From an uncultured Reyranella sp. (GTDB lineage Bacteria > Pseudomonadota > Alphaproteobacteria > Reyranellales > Reyranellaceae), in the NCBI RefSeq assembly GCF_945957355.1, contig NZ_CAMFKM010000008.1, positions 62,001-126,000 of the forward strand: DNA of 64,000 bases, written 5' to 3'. A model generated the notes under the pieces. The model saw nothing but the letters and a program-made list of their open reading frames with translations. It made no database searches and was not told the origin of the DNA. A program made the translations under genes and the position numbers. The stretch's first letter is position 1. Every line of letters starts with the position of its first letter. Below are positions 59,444 to 64,000 of this stretch, one piece after another.

Positions 59444-60613
59444 TCAGGAGCGAAATGCCGGCCGCAGCGCCCAGACCATCGGCAGGGTGGTGAGCGCGAC
59501 GCAGGCGACGGCGATGAGCGCCGTGGTGAGCCCCACCATGTCGCCGAACAGGCCGAACAGCAGAGGGCCTGTTGCGCCGGCGACGGAGCCACCGGTGTAG
59601 AAGACCGCGAAGGCCCTGGTGCGTCGTTCAGGGCTGACGAATTCGGGGATGGTTCCGTAGAGGACCGAAGAGGTGCCGTTCAGCATCAATCCGACGACCG
59701 GCAGCAACAGCAGCGCGAAATCGAGCGAGAGCGGCAGGGCGGCGAGAATGAGCAGCGTCGTCGCGGCTTCGGTGAGCAGCACCGAGGGCACGACGCCGAG
59801 CCTCTGGCCGACCCAGCCCATCACCAGCTTGCCAGCGGCGCCGCCGGCGAAGAGCAACGACAGGCCGAGGCCGATGGTCGGCAGGTCGGCACCCTTGTTG
59901 CGCAGGAGGAACGGCAGAAAGATCAGGAAGCCGGTCCGGACCAGGTCGTCGGCGATATGAATCGAGAAGAGCAGCCAGTAGGCCCAGGGCCGGTCCTGAC
60001 CGGCCACCACCTTCGACGGTTGGGCCTTGCCGTGCGTTACGATGGGCCGCAGCGAGGCGAGTATGATCCCGGCGCCGAGGACGGCGAGCGCGGCCATGAC
60101 GACCAGCGCCTGCTGCCACCCGAGCGCGGCGGCGACTAGCGCGAACAGGGCCGGCAGCAGGACCTTGCCGACGTCGCCGGTGAAATTGTAGGTGCCGAGC
60201 GCGGTTCGGGAGCGCGCGCCGTGATAGGCGGCCGCGACCAGGCTGGAGCCGATCGGGTGCTGCGTGCTGGCGCCCAGCCCTGCGAGCAACAGCCCGGCAA
60301 TGACGCCGTAGAGCGAGCCGCTGAGGCCGGCGAGGCAATAGCCGGCGGCAATCAGCAGCGTGCCGATGGCGAGGATACGGACACCGCCGAACCGTTCGGC
60401 CAGCTGACCCGAGGGAATCTGGCCGGTGGCCATGGCGCCGGAGTAACAGGTCTTGAGGGCCCCGATGGCGCCGTAGCTCAATCCGAACTGCGACTGGAGC
60501 AGCGGGTAGAGGACGTTCAGCAGGTCGGTGAAGCCGTCGTGCAGGGCATGCGCGCCGCCGCAGACGGTGAGGGTGCGGCGAGCCGCGGTCGGGGTGGAGA
60601 CAGCGATTGTCAT
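59444..60613 (-). CDS. MFS transporter
   Basis: A 389-residue major facilitator with about twelve hydrophobic segments. The first segment begins VCGGAHALHDGFTDLLNVLYPLLQ. A GTPSG-type NGTSSVLYGTIPEF segment is near the C-terminal third. It resembles FsmA/Fsr-type permeases (fosmidomycin resistance group) more than sugar carriers, but this is a weak impression. Upstream of the LysR gene on the same strand. Confidence 0.85.
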   Translation of the reverse strand: MTIAVSTPTAARRTLTVCGGAHALHDGFTDLLNVLYPLLQSQFGLSYGAIGALKTCYSGAMATGQIPSGQLAERFGGVRILAIGTLLIAAGYCLAGLSGSLYGVIAGLLLAGLGASTQHPIGSSLVAAAYHGARSRTALGTYNFTGDVGKVLLPALFALVAAALGWQQALVVMAALAVLGAGIILASLRPIVTHGKAQPSKVVAGQDRPWAYWLLFSIHIADDLVRTGFLIFLPFLLRNKGADLPTIGLGLSLLFAGGAAGKLVMGWVGQRLGVVPSVLLTEAATTLLILAALPLSLDFALLLLPVVGLMLNGTSSVLYGTIPEFVSPERRTRAFAVFYTGGSVAGATGPLLFGLFGDMVGLTTALIAVACVALTTLPMVWALRPAFRS

Positions 60614-60628
60614 CTCGCTGTCACGATA

Positions 60629-61102
60629 CTATCGGCCAGGTATCCGGGCGAACCAAAAGGCGATCTGCTGCTGGAAATCGCTTTCGGCGAATGCCGTGTC
60701 GGTGATGACCGAGGGCTTGCCGTTGCGCGCGTAGCGCACACTCATCAGCCGCTTGAAGGCGGTGTCGGCGGAATGCAGGATCAGCACGTCGCCCTGGCGG
60801 CGCTGGAAGACGAACTCGTGGTATTTGCGGATGTTCACCAGGTTCACGACGTAGCGGCCGTCCGGGCCGTCATCCGCGAGCTGGCGCACCGGAATGTCGC
60901 GGCCCTGGTTGGTGATGCCCATCAGCGCGAAGGCCTCGGGCGCCGTCATGTTGTCCCGCCCGGTCCTCTGGATCAGCGCGACCAGACGGTCGCCGCGCGG
61001 CGAGAGCGTGTGCCGGGGCGCGGGCGTCGTGGCGCAGGCGGCCAAGGGCAGGAGGGACGCCGAAAGCAGGAAGCCGCGACGCGTCGATGCGAACGTGCTC
61101 AA
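60629..61102 (-). CDS. Small exported lipoprotein of unknown function
   Basis: A 157-residue protein with a signal STRRGFLLSASLLPLAACATTP: it carries an RR pair and a lipobox LAAC. The mature part has YVVNLVNIRKYHEFVFQRRQGD and SVITDTAFAESDFQQQIAFWF (in parts). No family was recognised. The TTG start at 61102 overlaps the hisI stop (TTGA) and follows AAGGAAAAGG. Such coupling to hisI is unusual. Confidence 0.7.
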   Translation of the reverse strand: MSTFASTRRGFLLSASLLPLAACATTPAPRHTLSPRGDRLVALIQRTGRDNMTAPEAFALMGITNQGRDIPVRQLADDGPDGRYVVNLVNIRKYHEFVFQRRQGDVLILHSADTAFKRLMSVRYARNGKPSVITDTAFAESDFQQQIAFWFARIPGR

Positions 61103-61512
61103 ACCTTTTCCTTGTCCATGTCGATCTCGATGGGAGCGATCTCCGCCAGTACGCCGTCGCGAATGGCGCGGAAGAAGCAGTTGTGGCGGCCGGTGTGGCA
61201 GGCGACGCCGGTCTGGTCGACGAGCGCCAGCAAGGTGTCGCCGTCGCAATCGATGCGCAGCTCCACCAGTGTCTGGATGTGCCCGGACGTATCGCCCTTG
61301 CGCCAGGGCGCCTTGCGCGAGCGCGACCAGTAGCATGCACGGCCCGTGCGCATCGTCTCGGCCACGGCGTCGCGGTCCATCCAGGCCATCATCAGGATTT
61401 CGCCCGTGTCGTGCTGTTGGGTGATCGCCGGCACGAGCCCCTGCGCATCGAACTTGATGACGGCGAGGGCGGCGTCGATCTCGGGCTGCTGGTAGGTCGT
61501 CGGGGTCGTCAT
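61099..61512 (-). CDS. hisI: Phosphoribosyl-AMP cyclohydrolase
   Basis: A 137-residue enzyme of histidine biosynthesis that opens the purine ring of phosphoribosyl-AMP. The signature CYWSRSRKAPWRKGD, the RIDCDGDTLL metal-binding region and CHTGRHNCFFR are all present. There is no fused HisE domain, so it is a stand-alone HisI. An in-frame ATG six codons upstream (61530) is an alternative start. No other his gene is in the window. Confidence 0.92.
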   Translation of the reverse strand: MTTPTTYQQPEIDAALAVIKFDAQGLVPAITQQHDTGEILMMAWMDRDAVAETMRTGRACYWSRSRKAPWRKGDTSGHIQTLVELRIDCDGDTLLALVDQTGVACHTGRHNCFFRAIRDGVLAEIAPIEIDMDKEKV

Positions 61513-61604
61513 TGGGGCACCATTGGGCACAGGGGCGAGCCTTGGCCTCCGGAAGGAACGGCGCGTATAATCGCCGCCTACTCGGTTGGCAAATCGGAAG
61601 TCCC

Positions 61605-62093
61605 GTGAAGAAACCGGCCAAAGCGGCGCCCGCGGGGCACCACGATCACGAACACTGTGTCGAGGACGCGATCGCCGCGGCCGAGAAACTGTGCGCGGCC
61701 AAGGACCTGCGCTTCACGCCGCTGCGCCGCCGGGTTCTAGAGCTCGTCTGGTCGAGCCACAAGCCGGTCGGTGCCTATGCGCTGCTCGACAGCCTGCGCA
61801 ACGAGGACCTCGGCTCGGCGCCGCCGACGGTCTATCGCGCACTCGACTTCCTGATCGAGAACGGCCTGATCCACCGCATCGAGCGCATGAACGCTTTTGT
61901 CGGCTGCAGCCATCCGGGCGAGGCCCATCGCGGCTTCTTCCTGATCTGCAGCGAGTGCGGCAATGCCGAGGAGATCGAGGGCGACGGCCTGTCCGACGCC
62001 ATCGCCGCCAGCGCCACCCGCCGCGGCTTCACCGCGCGCGACATGACCCTGGAAGTGACCGGCATCTGCGGCGAGTGCCGGGGCGCCGCCTAG
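61605..62093 (+). CDS. zur: Fur-family regulator, Zur-like
   Basis: A 162-residue Fur superfamily repressor. The N-terminus has a GHHDHEHC metal-rich stretch (residues 11-18), the helix-turn-helix includes APPTVYRALDFLIENGLIHRIE in part, and the C-terminal domain has structural zinc cysteines C115/C118 and C155/C158, plus C101 near FVGCSHP. The resemblance to E. coli Zur, mainly in PPTVYRALDFL and the NAFVGC region, favours zinc control. The GTG start has a GGAAG site. Confidence 0.88.
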   Translation: MKKPAKAAPAGHHDHEHCVEDAIAAAEKLCAAKDLRFTPLRRRVLELVWSSHKPVGAYALLDSLRNEDLGSAPPTVYRALDFLIENGLIHRIERMNAFVGCSHPGEAHRGFFLICSECGNAEEIEGDGLSDAIAASATRRGFTARDMTLEVTGICGECRGAA

Positions 62094-62107
62094 ACGCGGC
62101 GCCCCGG
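62078..62107. terminator. Bidirectional terminator between zur and metC
   Basis: A perfect 12-bp GC stem (CCGGGGCGCCGC with GCGGCGCCCCGG) around a 6-base loop that contains the zur TAG stop. It is followed on the plus strand by CGAACCGGTTTTC, with a short T-run. The convergent layout of zur and metC makes it suitable for ending both transcripts. Confidence 0.7.
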
Positions 62108-62118
62108 CGAACCGGTTT

Positions 62119-63315
62119 TCAGGCGTTATGCGCCCGGTTGAGGCGCTCGAAGCCCTCGGCTAGGTCGGTCTTCAGGTCCTCGACGTCTTCCAGGCCGATA
62201 TGGACGCGCAGCAGCTGCTTGCCCTCGGGCCACGGCACGGCGGTGCGGTACTGGTCGGGATGCGCGGGGATCATCAGGCTCTCGTAGCCGCCCCAGCTCG
62301 CGCCCATGCCGAAGATGTCCATGCCATCGAGCATCGCGGCCACGGCGGGGCGTTTGATGCCGTCACGCAGGGTGAAGGAGAACAGGCCCGACGAGCCCTG
62401 GAACTGCTTCTTCCAGTTCTCGTGGCCGGGGCAGTCGGGCAGGGCGGGGTGCAGCACCTTGTCGACCTCGGGCCGGGTCTTCAGCCAGTGGGCGATCTCG
62501 AGGCCGCTCTTCTCGTGATGGCGCAGGCGCACGCCCATGGTGCGCAGGCCGCGCAGCGCGAGGTAGCAATCGTCGGGTGCGGCGTGGAAGCCGAACGACT
62601 GGCAGGCGGTCTTCGCCGTCTCGAACATCGCGCGCGTGGCGCAGGAAATGATGCCCATCATCGCGTCGGAATGGCCGACGATGTACTTGGTGCCGGCGTG
62701 GATGGAGATGTCGCAGCCGTGCTCGAACGGCTTGAAGTAGAGCGGCGTCGCCCAGGTATTGTCGATCATCACGGTCGCGCCGGCTTTTTTGGCGACCGCG
62801 GCCATGCCGTCGACGTCCTGGACCTCGAAGGTCTGCGAGCCCGGCGCCTCGAGATAGAGGACCTTGGTGTTCGGCCGCATCAGCTTGGCGATACCCTCGG
62901 CGCCGATCATCGGGTCGAAGTAGGTCGTCTCGACGCCGAAGCCCTTCAGCGTCGTGTTGGCGAAGCGGCGCGCCGGACCGTAGGCATTGTCAGTCACCAG
63001 CATGTGGTCGCCGGTCTTCAGGAAGCCGACGATCGCGCCGGTGACGGCGGCGAGGCCCGACTGTACGGCGATGGAACGGTGTGCGCCCTCGATGGCGGCG
63101 ACCGCATCTTCCAGCGCCTTCTGGGTCGGCGTGCCGTTGCGGCCGTAGCCGAAGCCCTCGAACGGAATCCGGTTCTCGAACTTGTCCATGGTCGGCGAGA
63201 GGATCGTGGACGCGTGATAAACGGGTGGATTGACGATGCCGAAATTATTGTCGGGATCGCGCCCGGAGACGGCGAGAACGGTGTCGGGGCGGGTGTAGGT
63301 TTTCTTGGAGGTCAT
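62119..63315 (-). CDS. metC: Cystathionine beta-lyase
   Basis: A 398-residue PLP enzyme of the Cys/Met metabolism family. The PLP lysine is K210 in SIHAGTKYIVGHSD, preceded by DNTWATPLYFKPFEHG. The N-terminal PPVYHASTILSP and the SLMIPAHPDQYR end are typical of proteobacterial MetC. The ATG at 63315 follows GGAGGTC-like bases. It releases homocysteine, pyruvate and ammonia from cystathionine. Confidence 0.93.
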   Translation of the reverse strand: MTSKKTYTRPDTVLAVSGRDPDNNFGIVNPPVYHASTILSPTMDKFENRIPFEGFGYGRNGTPTQKALEDAVAAIEGAHRSIAVQSGLAAVTGAIVGFLKTGDHMLVTDNAYGPARRFANTTLKGFGVETTYFDPMIGAEGIAKLMRPNTKVLYLEAPGSQTFEVQDVDGMAAVAKKAGATVMIDNTWATPLYFKPFEHGCDISIHAGTKYIVGHSDAMMGIISCATRAMFETAKTACQSFGFHAAPDDCYLALRGLRTMGVRLRHHEKSGLEIAHWLKTRPEVDKVLHPALPDCPGHENWKKQFQGSSGLFSFTLRDGIKRPAVAAMLDGMDIFGMGASWGGYESLMIPAHPDQYRTAVPWPEGKQLLRVHIGLEDVEDLKTDLAEGFERLNRAHNA

Positions 63316-63346
63316 GACTCTACTATGGCAAGGCGTTGAAGGGAGA

Positions 63347-64000
63347 TCAGGGGCCCGTGACGATTGGCGTATCGGCGCGGCCGCCCCATTCCGTCCACGA
63401 GCCGTCATAGACCGCGGCCTCGGGCGCGCCGGTGAGATAGAGGCCGAGCGCCACGACACAGGCGGTGACGCCGGAGCCGCAGCTCGCCGTCACCTTCTTC
63501 GACGGATCGATGCCGGAGGCGGCGATACGGGCCGCCAGCTTGTCGGCGGGCAGCATCGTGCCCGTCGCGGGATCGAGCAGCTCGTTGTAGGGGAGGTTGA
63601 AGGCGCCCGGCATGTGGCCGCCGCGCAGGCCGGCGCGCGGCTCGGGCGCCTCGCCGCGGAAGCGGGCGGCGGCGCGGGCATCGACGATCTGCTCGCGCTT
63701 GCTTTCGATCAACCCCAGCACGTCGTCGACCGACCGGACCAGCGCATTGTTCAGGCGCGACGTGAAGTGGCGCTCGCGCGGCGGCGTGGGATCGTCGGTC
63801 ACGGGGCGACCCTCGCTCATCCATTTCGGCAGGCCGCCGTTCAGGACCGACACGTCCTTGTAGCCCATGGCGCGGAACATCCACCACACGCGGCAGGCAC
63901 CGGTCATCGGCGTGGTGTCGTAGATCACGATCTTGTTGCCGTCGCCCAGGCCGAGCTTGCGGACGCGGGCCGAAAACTTCTCCGGTGGCGGCAGCATGTG
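63347..64000 (-). CDS. sseA: 3-mercaptopyruvate sulfurtransferase-type rhodanese, N-terminus cut by window
   Basis: The C-terminal 217 residues of a two-domain sulfurtransferase; the reading frame continues past the window end. The tail of the first rhodanese domain (IYDTTPMTGACRVWWMFRAMGY, in part) and the whole second domain are present. The active-site loop CGSGVTAC marks the mercaptopyruvate type instead of thiosulfate rhodanese. It is co-directional with metC and lies 31 bases upstream of it, fitting a sulfur-amino-acid unit. Confidence 0.9.
   Translation of the reverse strand, partial: HMLPPPEKFSARVRKLGLGDGNKIVIYDTTPMTGACRVWWMFRAMGYKDVSVLNGGLPKWMSEGRPVTDDPTPPRERHFTSRLNNALVRSVDDVLGLIESKREQIVDARAAARFRGEAPEPRAGLRGGHMPGAFNLPYNELLDPATGTMLPADKLAARIAASGIDPSKKVTASCGSGVTACVVALGLYLTGAPEAAVYDGSWTEWGGRADTPIVTGP

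Overview
This is a dense, GC-rich bacterial chromosome segment with very short intergenic gaps and many 1- to 4-base stop/start overlaps. Gene content points to an alphaproteobacterium of a metabolically versatile soil or water type (Rhodospirillales, Reyranella or Hyphomicrobiales-like). Supporting signs are orphan Bug-type tricarboxylate binding proteins, an NDUFS4-like complex I accessory subunit, a double cold-shock-domain protein, CaiB/BaiF CoA-transferases and HWE-type kinase signalling. The genus cannot be fixed from the sequence alone. No transposase, integrase, CRISPR array, rRNA gene or origin was seen.

Region by region. 1-9700: a truncated family-5 ABC binding protein, an orphan Bug protein, then a tightly coupled seven-gene minus-strand operon (MmgE/PrpD, MaoC, acyl-CoA dehydrogenase, MaoC, CoA-transferase, citrate-lyase-like lyase, MFS). 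This looks like an activate-oxidise-hydrate-cleave route for a branched dicarboxylic acid of the itaconate/mesaconate kind. A 27-codon small ORF with a very strong ribosome binding site and an intrinsic terminator sit in front of it. 9700-17914: a methyltransferase, then a plus-strand unit with an Fbp-type ABC importer, CoA-transferase, enoyl-CoA hydratase, PhyH dioxygenase and a DehI-type haloacid dehalogenase homologue. 17915-28668: polysaccharide deacetylase, sirtuin, a TAXI binding protein, sugar-acid catabolism (SDR, KDPG aldolase, KDG kinase, IlvD/Edd dehydratase) interspersed with a beta-propeller protein and a membrane hydroxylase, a PrcB-like exported protein and an SDR.

28794-36699: double cold-shock protein, a thiamine-precursor ABC importer behind a TPP riboswitch, a DUF192 protein, an O-methyltransferase, formate-tetrahydrofolate ligase, a PhzF protein, a DUF2237 protein, tRNA-Pro(TGG), the complex I accessory subunit and tRNA-Arg(TCT). 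36849-42619: an iron-acquisition operon (TonB-dependent receptor, PiuC, PepSY protein, TonB, ExbB, ExbD) behind a mirrored pair of Fur-like operators. 42624-45218: LysE exporter, TetR regulator, GNAT and HAD proteins. 45215-50280: the biotin-independent malonate decarboxylase operon mdcACDEGB, without mdcH or a recognisable transporter.

50332-64000: a DHCW cupin, a beta-hydroxyacid dehydrogenase with an altered substrate loop, a three-gene signalling module (CHASE3 kinase, single-domain regulator, REC-HWE kinase), a group with an M81/MlrC peptidase, DUF1028 protein, Bug protein, LysR and MFS, then hisI with an overlapping lipoprotein gene, a Zur-type regulator, metC and a truncated 3-mercaptopyruvate sulfurtransferase gene. 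Protein starts were chosen from ribosome binding sites, family length and overlaps; uncertain ones are noted in the entries.
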